A DNA stretch of 64,000 nucleotides from a bacterium (GTDB lineage Bacteria; Actinomycetota; Acidimicrobiia; Spongiisociales; Spongiisociaceae), in contig JAPPGV010000014.1 of NCBI GenBank assembly GCA_028821235.1, positions 44,396 to 108,395 on the forward strand, in the 5' to 3' direction. This document shows positions 41,342 through 50,295 of the stretch, one piece after another. The number at the start of each line of letters is the position of its first letter. Position 1 is the stretch's first letter. The notes under the pieces are model-generated. The model ran no database searches. It saw only the letters and a list, made by a program, of their open reading frames with translations, and was not told the origin of the DNA. Position numbers and translations under genes: made by a program.

Positions 41342-42463
41342 TCAGCCGTCCAGCAGGACGACCAACCGATCGCGATGGATGACCTCGGACGGGACTCCGG
41401 TATCCGTGGTGCGCTTACCCATCCGATCCCGGATCTGATCCGAGTCGGCCGTCACCAGACCCTTCCCCACCAGGACACCCGTGGAGCTCCGAACCTCCAC
41501 GGATGCGCCGGCCGGGAACTCCCCCTCCATTCCGGTGATCCCCACCGGCAGCAACGAGCCGCCCCGGCGCGCCAGCGCGCGTACCGCACCGTCATCGATC
41601 CGGAGAGTGCCGCTCGGTTGCTGCCCGAACGCCAACCACAGCTTCCAGGCCGACAGCTTGGTGTCACCGGGTACCACGTACGTACCCGCCGCCCCGCCCC
41701 GGATGATGGTGTCCACGACACCCGGACGATCCGACCTGGCGATGACGGTCGGGATGCCTGACCAGGCCGCCATCCGCACCGCCTCCACCTTGGTTCCCAC
41801 CCCTCCCGATCCGACCGGTCCGGGCGCTCCCGCGGCCACCCGGTCCAGGATGGGATCCCGGTGCCGGACGGTCAGGATCGGTTCACCCTCTCCCGTACGA
41901 GGATCGGCCGAGTAGAGGCCGTCCGTGTCGGTCAGGAGCACCAGCATCCCGGCGCTCACCAGGTGCGACACGATGGCGGCGAGCCGGTCGTTGTCGCCCA
42001 TCTTCCAGCCGTGGATGGCAACCGTATCGTTCTCGTTGACGATCGGGACTATGCCCCGCTCCAGCATGCGGGTCAGGGTCCGCCGAGCATGGAGATACTG
42101 GGCTCTCATCGCCAGCACGTCCACGGTCAGCAACACCTGGCCCACCGTCCGGCCGATGCTGGGGAACACCCGGCTGTAGTGGGACATCAGCAGCGTCTGG
42201 CCGACCGCGGCCGCCACCTGCAGGCCGGTGGTGTCCGAAGGACGCCCGCCCACAGCCGAGGATCCGGCCGCTACAGCACCCGAGGAGACCAGGACAGCCG
42301 GATGGCCGGCTTCCCAGAAGGTGCTCACCTGCCACATCACCCGCTCGATGGCCCGCTCGTCGACCGCGCCGTCGGCACGGGTGAGGCTCGACGAACCGAC
42401 CTTCAGGACTACCGGACTCCCCGTCGGCGGGGGTGCGCGGCGCCTTCCGGCATCCTCATCCAA
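41342..42463 (-). CDS. proB: glutamate 5-kinase
   Basis: ProB phosphorylates glutamate in the first step of proline synthesis. The amino-acid kinase domain begins VVLKVGSSSLT and has NENDTV and GGVGTKVEA; a C-terminal PUA domain follows (LLPVGITGMEGEF). GGAG seven bases upstream supports the TTG start at 42463, giving 373 residues and an 8-bp overlap with obg. The proA gene that usually follows is not here. Confidence 0.94.
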   Translation of the reverse strand: MDEDAGRRRAPPPTGSPVVLKVGSSSLTRADGAVDERAIERVMWQVSTFWEAGHPAVLVSSGAVAAGSSAVGGRPSDTTGLQVAAAVGQTLLMSHYSRVFPSIGRTVGQVLLTVDVLAMRAQYLHARRTLTRMLERGIVPIVNENDTVAIHGWKMGDNDRLAAIVSHLVSAGMLVLLTDTDGLYSADPRTGEGEPILTVRHRDPILDRVAAGAPGPVGSGGVGTKVEAVRMAAWSGIPTVIARSDRPGVVDTIIRGGAAGTYVVPGDTKLSAWKLWLAFGQQPSGTLRIDDGAVRALARRGGSLLPVGITGMEGEFPAGASVEVRSSTGVLVGKGLVTADSDQIRDRMGKRTTDTGVPSEVIHRDRLVVLLDG

Positions 42464-43715
42464 GGTCGGGCTCCGAGTACTCGAAGACCAGATCGCCGAT
42501 CCGCACCTCGTCACCCTCCCGGGCGCCTGCTCGGCGCAGGGACTCATCCACCCCGAGGCGGGAAAGTCGGCGGGAAGCGAGCAGGGCGGCATCGGACAGG
42601 GTCAGGTCGTTGAGAGCCACTGCCCGTTCCGCGGCGCGACCGTTCACCACCCATACACCGTCCACGCGGTCCACCTCGAAGGTGGCGCCCAGCGGGCGAT
42701 GCAGTACATAGCCCTCGCCCGGGTCGCTCGTCCTGGCAGCCAGGTCGACGGCGTCGGCAATCCGATGGACCAGATCGTCGAGCCCCTGTCCTGCCACCGA
42801 GCTGATCTCGATCAGGTCCGGGGCGAGTTGGAGCAGCGCCCCGGTGACCGGGCTCTCTACGAAGAGGTCACGCTTGGTGACGGCCACCAACCGAGGCCGC
42901 TCGGCCAGACCTGGGTCATGCATGCGAAGCTCGCGCTCGAGTACCTCGTACTGGCGCTCCAGGGAGAGCTCTTGCAGTGGCGATGGATCAAGGAGGAACA
43001 CCAACACCAGGGCTCGCTCACAGTGTCGGAGGAACTCGTGGCCGAGCCCCCTACCCTCCGCAGCCCCCTCCACCAGGCCGGGCACGTCGGCCATGACGAA
43101 GGACCGGTCGTCGATCATCACCACGCCCAGATTGGGGACCAGCGTGGTGAAGGGATAGTCGGCGATCTTGGGGCGGGCCGCCGACACCCGAGAGATCAAG
43201 GTGGACTTGCCGGCGTTGGGGAATCCGATGAGCGCCGCATCGGCGACCAGCTTCATCTCCAGGGTGAACCAGGCCTCAGTCCCGTACTCGCCCTGCTCGC
43301 AGAAGGTGGGCGCCCGGTTGGCGGGCGAGATCAATGCCGCGTTGCCGCGGCCGCCCCGGCCGCCCTCCAGCACCGTGACCTGCTGGCCTGTAGCTACCAG
43401 GTCGGCGATGATCCGATCATCTTCGTCGATCACCACCGTGCCGGGGGGTACCGGTACGACCAGGTCCTCGCCCTGGCGCCCGTTACGGAGGTCCGACGCC
43501 CCATGGGTCCCGTGGCCTGCTGCCCGATGGGGCCGCCGGCGGAAGTCCTGGAGGGTGGACATTCCCACGTCCACGGCTAGGAGCACGCTCCCGCCCCGCC
43601 CGCCCGATCCGCCGGCGGGCCTTCCCTTGGGGCGGCGACCGACCTGACGGAACGAGACCGCGCCGGCCCCGCCGTTACCGGATCGAAGATGGACGCGGAC
43701 CTGGTCGATGAACAC
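42456..43715 (-). CDS. obg: GTPase Obg
   Basis: Obg is a ribosome-associated GTPase of 50S assembly and stress control. It has the Gly-rich OBG fold (RSGNGGAGAVSFRQ through GGRGGRGN), a G domain with GFPNAGKST and DVPGLVEGA, and a C-terminal Obg-type extension (the OCT domain of long forms). Its 419 residues are normal for actinobacteria. It follows rplU-rpmA in the classic order. Confidence 0.96.
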   Translation of the reverse strand: MFIDQVRVHLRSGNGGAGAVSFRQVGRRPKGRPAGGSGGRGGSVLLAVDVGMSTLQDFRRRPHRAAGHGTHGASDLRNGRQGEDLVVPVPPGTVVIDEDDRIIADLVATGQQVTVLEGGRGGRGNAALISPANRAPTFCEQGEYGTEAWFTLEMKLVADAALIGFPNAGKSTLISRVSAARPKIADYPFTTLVPNLGVVMIDDRSFVMADVPGLVEGAAEGRGLGHEFLRHCERALVLVFLLDPSPLQELSLERQYEVLERELRMHDPGLAERPRLVAVTKRDLFVESPVTGALLQLAPDLIEISSVAGQGLDDLVHRIADAVDLAARTSDPGEGYVLHRPLGATFEVDRVDGVWVVNGRAAERAVALNDLTLSDAALLASRRLSRLGVDESLRRAGAREGDEVRIGDLVFEYSEPDLG

Positions 43716-43765
43716 GATTCCACCGTCCCACGGTCAGGGACGTTCCTTACCGGACGTCCCGACGA

Positions 43766-44023
43766 TCAGTGAAGGTCGGTCAGGACACTCACCCGGCGGC
43801 GCCCACCCTGCCGGTGGTACTTCACCGTGCCCGGCGCGATCGCGAAGAGCGTGTCATCGCCCCCACGGCGTACGTTGACTCCCGGATGGATGCGGGTGCC
43901 CCTCTGTCGGACCAGGATGGTCCCCGCCTTGATCTCCTGACCATCGAAGACCTTGGGGCCGAGCCGCTTGGCGTGCGAATCACGGCCGTTCTTGGTGGAC
44001 CCTCCACCCTTGGTCTTGGACAT
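43766..44023 (-). CDS. rpmA: 50S ribosomal protein L27
   Basis: L27 lies near the peptidyl-transferase centre. The 85 residues begin [20 protein letters not shown] and include the L27 core [14 protein letters not shown]. There is no N-terminal cleavable extension of the Firmicutes type. It is separated from rplU by an unusual 168-bp insertion. Confidence 0.97.
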   Translation of the reverse strand: MSKTKGGGSTKNGRDSHAKRLGPKVFDGQEIKAGTILVRQRGTRIHPGVNVRRGGDDTLFAIAPGTVKYHRQGGRRRVSVLTDLH

Positions 44024-44034
44024 ACACGCCTCCT

Positions 44035-44202
44035 CTAGTGGTCTTTCTGTGTAATGGCGGTGTGGTATGGCGAGACAGCGGTGTTCCTCGCAAGGCCCGC
44101 TGACGAAGGCGTACCCGCAGCGGTACGTTGAGGAAGCGGAACGCAGCGACGGGACGCCGATGGCCGCCAGAGCACCCGGTTGTTTCGCAGACAGACCACT
44201 AG
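44035..44202. mobile_element. 168-bp element with terminal inverted repeats (MITE-like)
   Basis: The ends CTAGTGGTCTTTCTGTG (44035-44051) and CGCAGACAGACCACTAG (44186-44202) are inverted repeats matching at 15 of 17 positions. The interior carries no convincing gene. It sits between rpmA and rplU, normally close neighbours, so it looks inserted. Related ends occur at 20095 and 23638. The lack of a coding sequence suggests a non-autonomous element or a structured RNA spacer. No target-site duplication is obvious. Confidence 0.55.
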
Positions 44203-44212
44203 CTCGGACTCC

Positions 44213-44527
44213 TCAACTGATGGCGCCCACGTGGGTTATCTCGAGGCGGGTGTGCCGCTGGCGATGGCCCTTCCGGCGCCGGTACCCGGACTTGTTCTTG
44301 TACTTGAACACCTCGACCTTGCGGCCCTTGACGTTCCCGAGCACCCGGGCCCTGACCTGCATTCCGGCGAGATCCTCCCGGCTGGTGATCACAGCGCCCT
44401 CGTTGTCGACCACCAGCAACGGGGTGAAGGTGACCTCATCCCCGGCGTCCTTCAACAACTCCACGTCTATCACGTAGCCCTTGGACACCCTGGTCTGCTT
44501 GCCACCCGAGCGGATGATCGCGTACAT
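44213..44527 (-). CDS. rplU: 50S ribosomal protein L21
   Basis: L21 binds 23S rRNA. The 104 residues begin MYAIIRSGGKQTRVSKGYVI and end with the basic GYRRRKGHRQRHT tail region. ATG at 44527 is chosen from homology; the frame is open upstream. It follows rne and precedes rpmA. Confidence 0.97.
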   Translation of the reverse strand: MYAIIRSGGKQTRVSKGYVIDVELLKDAGDEVTFTPLLVVDNEGAVITSREDLAGMQVRARVLGNVKGRKVEVFKYKNKSGYRRRKGHRQRHTRLEITHVGAIS

Positions 44528-44588
44528 GTCGGAATACAACCTTTCGACCGTAACCCAGCCGGACATTCTCCACAGCCCGGCCCCCGGT

Positions 44589-46142
44589 TCACATCGCTAC
44601 CTTGTCGCCCACCGGACTGATCGGAACCCCCGAGGTGGCCGCCTTCTCGTGGAGCACGAGGCCGCGCCCGTCACAGGTGGGACAAGGATCGGAGAAGGAT
44701 TCTATCAGACCGCTGGACACGTTCTTGCGCGTCATCTCGACGAGACCGAGACTCGACACGGAATGCACCTGGGTGGTGGTCTTGTCCGAAGCGAGCGCCG
44801 CCCGGAGCCGCTCTAGAACCGCCTCGCGGTTCTTCTTGACCTCCATGTCTATGAAGTCGATGACGATGATCCCGCCGATGTCTCGCAGGCGAAGCTGGCG
44901 CCCGATCTCCTCGGCGGCCTCGAGGTTGTTGTGGAGAACGGTGTCCTCGAGGTTCGCCTCGCCCACGTACTTGCCGGTGTTCACGTCAACGACCGTAAGC
45001 GCCTCGGTCCGGTCAATCACCAGGTGTCCCCCTGATGGCAGCCATACCTTGCGGTCGAGCGCCCGGCGGAGCTGGTCGTCCACCCGGAAGCGGCTGAAGA
45101 GGCTCTGGTTGCGGTCCTGGCTGAGATGCACCCTGTCGACCAGTTCAGGGGAGACCTCCTTCAGATACTTCAGGACCGCCTCGTGGGCCCGGCGATCATC
45201 TATCAGCAGGCGCCGGAAGTCCCCGGTGAAGTGCTCGCGGATCACCCGGATCAGGAGGCTGGGCTCCTCGTGGATCAGCCGGGGCGCGGACGCGCCCTTG
45301 GCGGCTTCCTCGACCTCAGCCCACTTGGCCTTGAGGCGGGCGATGTCAGCCACGATCTCCCGCCTGGACGAACCGGCAGCCGCCGTGCGCACGATGAGAC
45401 CGAAGCCGGGTGGCCGCTCCGCCTGGAGCAGCAGTCGCAGCCGGTTGCGCTCCGCCTCGGGCAGGCGACGGGATATACCCAGCATGGAGTTCTTGGGTGA
45501 CAGCACCAGGTGCCGACCGGGCAAGGTCATCTGGCTGGTGAGCCGCGGTCCCTTACTGCCCATCGGGTCCTTGTCGACCTGGACCATGATGTGGTCGCCC
45601 TGCTTGAGCTGGCGCTCGATGCGCGGTCCTCGCCCGTGCGTGCGCCGGGACGAATTGAGGTCGCCGGCGTAGATAACGCCGTTCTTCTCCGTACCGATGT
45701 CCACGAAGGCCGCTTCGAGACCCGGCAGCACGCTGCGGACGACACCGTTGTAGATGTTGCCGACCAGCGATTCGTTCTCGGACCGGTGGACGTAGTGCTC
45801 CACCAGGAGCGAGCCCTCCAGCACCACTATCTGGGTTTGGTGGGGTAAGACCCGGACCAGCATCTGGCGGCGTCCGGCCGCCGGAAGCGGAACCGTTCCC
45901 TCTGTGTGGGAATGCGAGCGACCCCGCTGGCGGCTCCCGGAGCGGGCCGACCCCTGCTTGGTCTGTCTCTTCTTCCGCTTGGTGGCGGTCCTGGAGGCCT
46001 GTTTGGGCCTGGCAGGCAGTTCTCGTACCCGCCGGACCTTTACTGTCTTACCGCTGATCTTTCTGGTTGTTCGTTCTTCGGTCGATTCGTCGCCGACTCC
46101 GCGGCGAACTATTTCGGCTGTCTTGCGCCGAAAGAAAGGCAT
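44589..46142 (-). CDS. rne: ribonuclease E/G
   Basis: This endoribonuclease starts mRNA decay and processes stable RNA. After a basic, disordered N-terminal tail (about 1-90, rich in Lys/Arg/Ser) comes the S1 domain (GNIYNGVVRSVLPGLEAAFVD) and the catalytic domain with VVDVNTGKYVG and IIVIDFIDM. The zinc-link Cys pair is in PCPTCDGRG near the C-terminus. There is no long C-terminal scaffold, so it is the shorter RNase E/G form at 517 residues. AAGGAG nine bases before the ATG fixes the start. The rne-rplU-rpmA-obg order is common. Confidence 0.93.
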   Translation of the reverse strand: MPFFRRKTAEIVRRGVGDESTEERTTRKISGKTVKVRRVRELPARPKQASRTATKRKKRQTKQGSARSGSRQRGRSHSHTEGTVPLPAAGRRQMLVRVLPHQTQIVVLEGSLLVEHYVHRSENESLVGNIYNGVVRSVLPGLEAAFVDIGTEKNGVIYAGDLNSSRRTHGRGPRIERQLKQGDHIMVQVDKDPMGSKGPRLTSQMTLPGRHLVLSPKNSMLGISRRLPEAERNRLRLLLQAERPPGFGLIVRTAAAGSSRREIVADIARLKAKWAEVEEAAKGASAPRLIHEEPSLLIRVIREHFTGDFRRLLIDDRRAHEAVLKYLKEVSPELVDRVHLSQDRNQSLFSRFRVDDQLRRALDRKVWLPSGGHLVIDRTEALTVVDVNTGKYVGEANLEDTVLHNNLEAAEEIGRQLRLRDIGGIIVIDFIDMEVKKNREAVLERLRAALASDKTTTQVHSVSSLGLVEMTRKNVSSGLIESFSDPCPTCDGRGLVLHEKAATSGVPISPVGDKVAM

Positions 46143-46616
46143 TACGGATGTCTCCTTGATCTGAAAGGACGCACGCGACTGCAAGGGCAGAAACCAAGAT
46201 CCATCGGACGGCGGCGCAACCAGAGCGGGCAGGACCTCTGGTCTGCTGCTCCGTCACGGTCTCCGGTCCCTTCTCCTGTCGGTGCGACTACTGCTTCTAC
46301 GTATGCCGGTGGGTTCCGGCCTGCGCGGGCCCTCCCCGCGGGTCCGCGGTCGACACGGGAGGCAAACGATTCCCGTGCCGGCAACGTCTCGTTCGTTTCC
46401 GTGACTTACCGAACCACTCGAGGGCGAGCGGATTGGTGCTCGCTCCGGATACGCCTGGTCGAAGGTCCACAAGTCCTAGCGCCACTGCGGCTTTCCCGCA
46501 ATCATCCCGGAGAGAATGCTTGCCCACGAGGAACGGTCTTCCGGGCTCGGTAGGGAGCGACTGGATGTCAGGCTCGGTCGAGCCGCCACCCACCGCCGGG
46601 GATACTAACACCCGGT
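46143..46616 (-). other. 474-bp gap upstream of rne
   Basis: Between the rodA stop and the rne start lies an unusually long gene-free stretch in an otherwise compact operon. It probably contains the rne promoter and a long 5' leader. RNase E leaders are autoregulatory in E. coli, but I cannot show this here. Frames of about 70 and 104 codons exist on this strand; neither has convincing composition. Confidence 0.55.
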
Positions 46617-47792
46617 TCAGAGATCGCGTGCCTCCGGCCGGTCGCTGACCGGCGATCTGGACCTCCAGACCGAGTTCACTATCCCCAGCCCGCCCGCCAT
46701 GGCGATCATGGCCGAACCACCGGCGCTCATGAACGGCAGCGGGAGTCCGGTGACCGGAACCAAGCCGACCGTCATGCCGATGTTGACGAATATATGGAAG
46801 GAAAGGAGCGCTGCCATGCCTACCGCGATCATGGACCCGAACGCGTTAGGCGCTCCCGCGGCCACGATCAGCACGCGCCATATCAGGATGGCGTAGGCGA
46901 GAATCACCGCCGAACCGCCGATGAAGCCGAACTGCTCCCCCACCGCCGTGAAGATGAAGTCGGTGGTCTGGGAGGGAATGAAGCTCAGACGGGTCTGCGT
47001 GCCCTGGAACAAGCCCCTTCCCACGAGCTGGCCCGAGCCGATGGCGATCTGGCTCTGGTAGAGATTCCAGTTGACGCCCTGCAGGTCAGAGGCCTGATCG
47101 AAGAAGCCGGCAAGCCGGGCGATCTGGTAGGACTTGAGGATGTCGAGTTGGAACACCGCGATCACGCCGACGACCCCGGAAGCCCCCAGGACCAGCATCT
47201 GGCGAATACTGGAGCCGGCTACGAACAGCATGCCCACGGTGATGAAGCCCACCACCAGCATGGTGCCGAGATCGGGCTGTAGGAAGATGAGGAAGCTGGG
47301 CGCGGCCGCCATCAGCAGGGCGGTCCCGAGGGACCTCCACGACAGACGTCGCCTGGCCCCCCTGGTCAGCAAGCTCGCCAGCGCGACTATCAGGGCAACC
47401 TTGGCGAACTCGGATGGCTGGAACTGGAAGGCGCCCACCGGGATCCACCGGGTAGCGCCTTTTTGGGGAGGGGCGAACAGGACGCCGATCAGGGCGATCA
47501 TCATGATGCCGTAGATGAGGAGCGGAAAGCGCCGGTACAGGCGGTAGTCGATCATCGAGGCCGCCACGTAGGTGACCAGCGCCACGCCCGCGAAGATCAT
47601 CTGCCTCCGCATGGCCGAGGTGGGATCGCCCGTCTCCTCGTCAAGCCGGACGAACGTGGACGAGTACACCATCACGCTGCCCAGGGCCATGAGAGCGGCC
47701 ATCAACACGAACACGATGACGTCCGGAGTGGGCCTGGGACGGTCCTCGAATATTCCGCCCACGCCGTCCAGGGAAGGCCCCAACACCGCCAT
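46617..47792 (-). CDS. rodA: peptidoglycan polymerase RodA
   Basis: RodA is the SEDS glycosyltransferase that polymerises glycan strands in the elongasome with PBP2. Its 391 residues have ten or so spans, the motif GATRWIPVGAFQFQPSEFAK, and QTDFIFTAVGEQFGF-type and GLPLPFMSAGGSA motifs. ATG at 47792 is two bases after the mrdA stop; the frame is open upstream inside mrdA. It belongs to mreB-mreC-mreD-mrdA-rodA. Confidence 0.95.
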   Translation of the reverse strand: MAVLGPSLDGVGGIFEDRPRPTPDVIVFVLMAALMALGSVMVYSSTFVRLDEETGDPTSAMRRQMIFAGVALVTYVAASMIDYRLYRRFPLLIYGIMMIALIGVLFAPPQKGATRWIPVGAFQFQPSEFAKVALIVALASLLTRGARRRLSWRSLGTALLMAAAPSFLIFLQPDLGTMLVVGFITVGMLFVAGSSIRQMLVLGASGVVGVIAVFQLDILKSYQIARLAGFFDQASDLQGVNWNLYQSQIAIGSGQLVGRGLFQGTQTRLSFIPSQTTDFIFTAVGEQFGFIGGSAVILAYAILIWRVLIVAAGAPNAFGSMIAVGMAALLSFHIFVNIGMTVGLVPVTGLPLPFMSAGGSAMIAMAGGLGIVNSVWRSRSPVSDRPEARDL

Positions 47793-47794
47793 GG

Positions 47795-49777
47795 TTACCG
47801 CTCCGTGTCCTCGCCGGCGACCAGGGGTGTGACCCCGGCACCCAGCAGGTACTGGAATATGGCTCGTGCAGCCGGCGCCGCCACTGCTCCTCCCGAACCG
47901 CCCTCGTCCACCATCACGGCGACGACCCACCTCGGAGCATCGATCGGCGCCACGCCGACGAACCATGCCGTCGAGTCGTGGAAGACGCCTTCCTGGTCGG
48001 TGAACGACTGCGCGGTGCCGGTCTTGCCCCCGACCACCTCCACCAACCCGCCCAGATCCTCGAATGCGCGCCTTGCGGTGCCGGAACGGACCACGGAGGT
48101 CAGGTCCGTTCTCAGGGACGCCACGGTCTCCGGGCTGATGTCCACCGACCGGAGCACGCGGGGCTCGAGGGTTCGCAGGCGCTCCCCGTCGGCCGTCTCT
48201 ATGGCGTCCGTCACCCTGGGCTGGTAGACGGTGCCCCCGTTGAGCATCGAGGCGTAAGCAACCGCCATCTGGAGGGGCGTGGCAACGATCGGGCCCTGGC
48301 CGACCACGATGTTCATAAGGTCGCCGCCGAGCCAGCCCTCCGCACGTACCCGCCACGGCTGCCGTTCCCGCCATTCCTCGAAGAGCTGGCGATCGCCCAG
48401 GATTCCCTCGTGCTCGAACGGGAGGTCGACCTGGGTGGGGCGACCTATCCCGACCGCCCGCGCCCATTCCTGCACTATCCCCTCCCGGTCGGTCCGGGCG
48501 TACACCCTCCAGATCGACAGGGCCACTTCCCAGAAGTAGATGTTGCAGGATCGCCGGAGGGCATCGTGGAGGTTCTGCGGCCCGTCCGACTCCGGATAGG
48601 TCCAGTTCCTCCACAGGTGCTGCGAGTGGTCGCCGAAGTCATGCGCCAGCTGCGAAGAGCACTCGATGGTCTCCTCCGGGGTGGACACTCCGTCCGGGAA
48701 TATGTTCTCCTCCATGGCGGTCACGTAGGTGATGGACTTGAAGGTGGACGCGGGCGGCTTCACACCCTGGATGGCCAGGTTGTTGAAGGCCTGGCGTTCC
48801 GACAACTCTTCGAAGGAGTCGACATCGATGCCGCCCACGAAGGCCTGCGGCTCGAAGGTCGGATAGGAGGCCATGGCCAGGATGGCGCCCGTGTTCACCT
48901 CCATCACCACGGCTGTGGCTCGCTCTGTAGGCTGTGGCGTCTCGGCCGGACCCTCCTCTTCCCGGGTCTCCTTCAGGGCGTTGGACAGCTCGATGGCCTC
49001 GACCAGGATCCTCTCGACCTCCGCCTGGGCCTCGACGTCAAGGGTCAGCCGGACCGTGGCGCCGGGAGTCGGATCGACGGTCCCGATCTCCTCGAGAATG
49101 GCGCCCTCGGGGTTTATCCGGTACACGTGCTTCCCGGGTGCCCCTCGCAGGAACTCCTCGTACTCCCGCTCCACCCCGAGCTTCCCGATCGGCGTGTTGG
49201 TGTCGGCTATGGGTAGTCGCTCGAGATCGCCCGGGGAGGGTAACCCCATGTGACCCAGTACATGACCCATCAACGACCCCTGCGTGTACCCGCGAACGGG
49301 CAGGGCGCGAACCGTGACACCCGGCAGGGTGGCTCGCTGCTCCATTATCAGATAGGCCGTGTCGGCGTCGATCTCGAACTCGGGCAGGGCGGCCACCTCG
49401 CCTGACCCGGTTCGCTCCACCGCCTGGCGCACCTCGACAGGCGACAGCTCGAGGATGGCCGCCAGTCGCTGGAGTACGTCGTCCTCGACCTCGATCGGGA
49501 GGAGCGACCGATCGATCTCGATGATGAGACCCGGTACGGAAGTGGCCAGCACCATGCCGTTCCGGTCGACAATGTCACCCCGTGGCGCCGCGATCGACTC
49601 GCTGCTGACGATGTTCTGGTCGGCCTCCACAAGCCACTCCGGGCCTGCGGCCAGCTGCACGAACCACAGCCGGAAGAACAGGATCGACAACGCCCCCGTG
49701 AACAGCAGGGCCAGGATGCCCACCCGCCAACTGTTCGTCACCTGCTCGCGACCGTCGGGCCGCCTCGTGTCGCTCAT
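47795..49777 (-). CDS. mrdA: penicillin-binding protein 2 (elongasome transpeptidase)
   Basis: This membrane-anchored transpeptidase cross-links peptidoglycan along the cell side. After an N-terminal anchor (about 19-40) it has the dimerisation domain (APRGDIVDRNGMVLA) and the transpeptidase domain with SxxK in PPASTFKSITY, SxN as RRSCNIYFW, and KTGTAQ. Its 660 residues are normal. The start overlaps the mreD stop by four bases. Confidence 0.95.
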   Translation of the reverse strand: MSDTRRPDGREQVTNSWRVGILALLFTGALSILFFRLWFVQLAAGPEWLVEADQNIVSSESIAAPRGDIVDRNGMVLATSVPGLIIEIDRSLLPIEVEDDVLQRLAAILELSPVEVRQAVERTGSGEVAALPEFEIDADTAYLIMEQRATLPGVTVRALPVRGYTQGSLMGHVLGHMGLPSPGDLERLPIADTNTPIGKLGVEREYEEFLRGAPGKHVYRINPEGAILEEIGTVDPTPGATVRLTLDVEAQAEVERILVEAIELSNALKETREEEGPAETPQPTERATAVVMEVNTGAILAMASYPTFEPQAFVGGIDVDSFEELSERQAFNNLAIQGVKPPASTFKSITYVTAMEENIFPDGVSTPEETIECSSQLAHDFGDHSQHLWRNWTYPESDGPQNLHDALRRSCNIYFWEVALSIWRVYARTDREGIVQEWARAVGIGRPTQVDLPFEHEGILGDRQLFEEWRERQPWRVRAEGWLGGDLMNIVVGQGPIVATPLQMAVAYASMLNGGTVYQPRVTDAIETADGERLRTLEPRVLRSVDISPETVASLRTDLTSVVRSGTARRAFEDLGGLVEVVGGKTGTAQSFTDQEGVFHDSTAWFVGVAPIDAPRWVVAVMVDEGGSGGAVAAPAARAIFQYLLGAGVTPLVAGEDTER

Positions 49778-50295
49778 ATGCGGCGTCGCATCCGGCTACG
49801 GCGCGGTCCGGCGACCCACGAGAACAACCTGTCGGCCAGCGGGAGAACGCCCAGCGCGAACACCATGTTGTAGATCGGCACCAGCAGCAGTGTCCTGATG
49901 ATGTCGGGGTTGCCCAGCGTGCCCTCTCCGAACAGGGTGCCTATGAGGGCGTTGGTGACCAGCGTCACCAACGTGATCCCGCCGACGGTCATCACGCCGA
50001 CCGGGAGCCCGTAGTCGAAGCGATCCCGGCTCCGCACCGTGATGTAGGAGCCGACCGTGAACGCAAGCCCACTCAGACCCAGGGGCGCCGATCCGAGCAC
50101 GTCCAGCAACAGCCCGCCCAGGAAGCCCAACAGGACGGCCGCCTCGGGCTTGAGCCATATCGCGCCGACCACCACGATCAACAGGACGACGTCGGGGCTG
50201 GCACCAAGGGGCCTGATACTGTGGAACACGCTCGTCTGGACGAGGGCCGCCGCCATCACCAGCAGCAGGGAGAGCAAGAACCGCAGACCCTCCAT
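49774..50295 (-). CDS. mreD: rod shape-determining protein MreD
   Basis: This small elongasome membrane protein of 173 residues has five or six spans. Typical features are GASPDVVLLIVV, LGFLGGLLLDVLGSAPLG and the basic C-terminal tail RRSRMRRRI. It directly abuts mreC upstream and overlaps mrdA downstream. Confidence 0.92.
   Translation of the reverse strand: MEGLRFLLSLLLVMAAALVQTSVFHSIRPLGASPDVVLLIVVVGAIWLKPEAAVLLGFLGGLLLDVLGSAPLGLSGLAFTVGSYITVRSRDRFDYGLPVGVMTVGGITLVTLVTNALIGTLFGEGTLGNPDIIRTLLLVPIYNMVFALGVLPLADRLFSWVAGPRRSRMRRRI

Noticed and set aside
46048..46257. A 69-codon frame with a hydrophobic stretch upstream of and overlapping rne
   Set aside because: It overlaps the well-placed rne start by about 95 bp, and its C-terminal part is merely the antiphase reading of the basic rne N-terminus.
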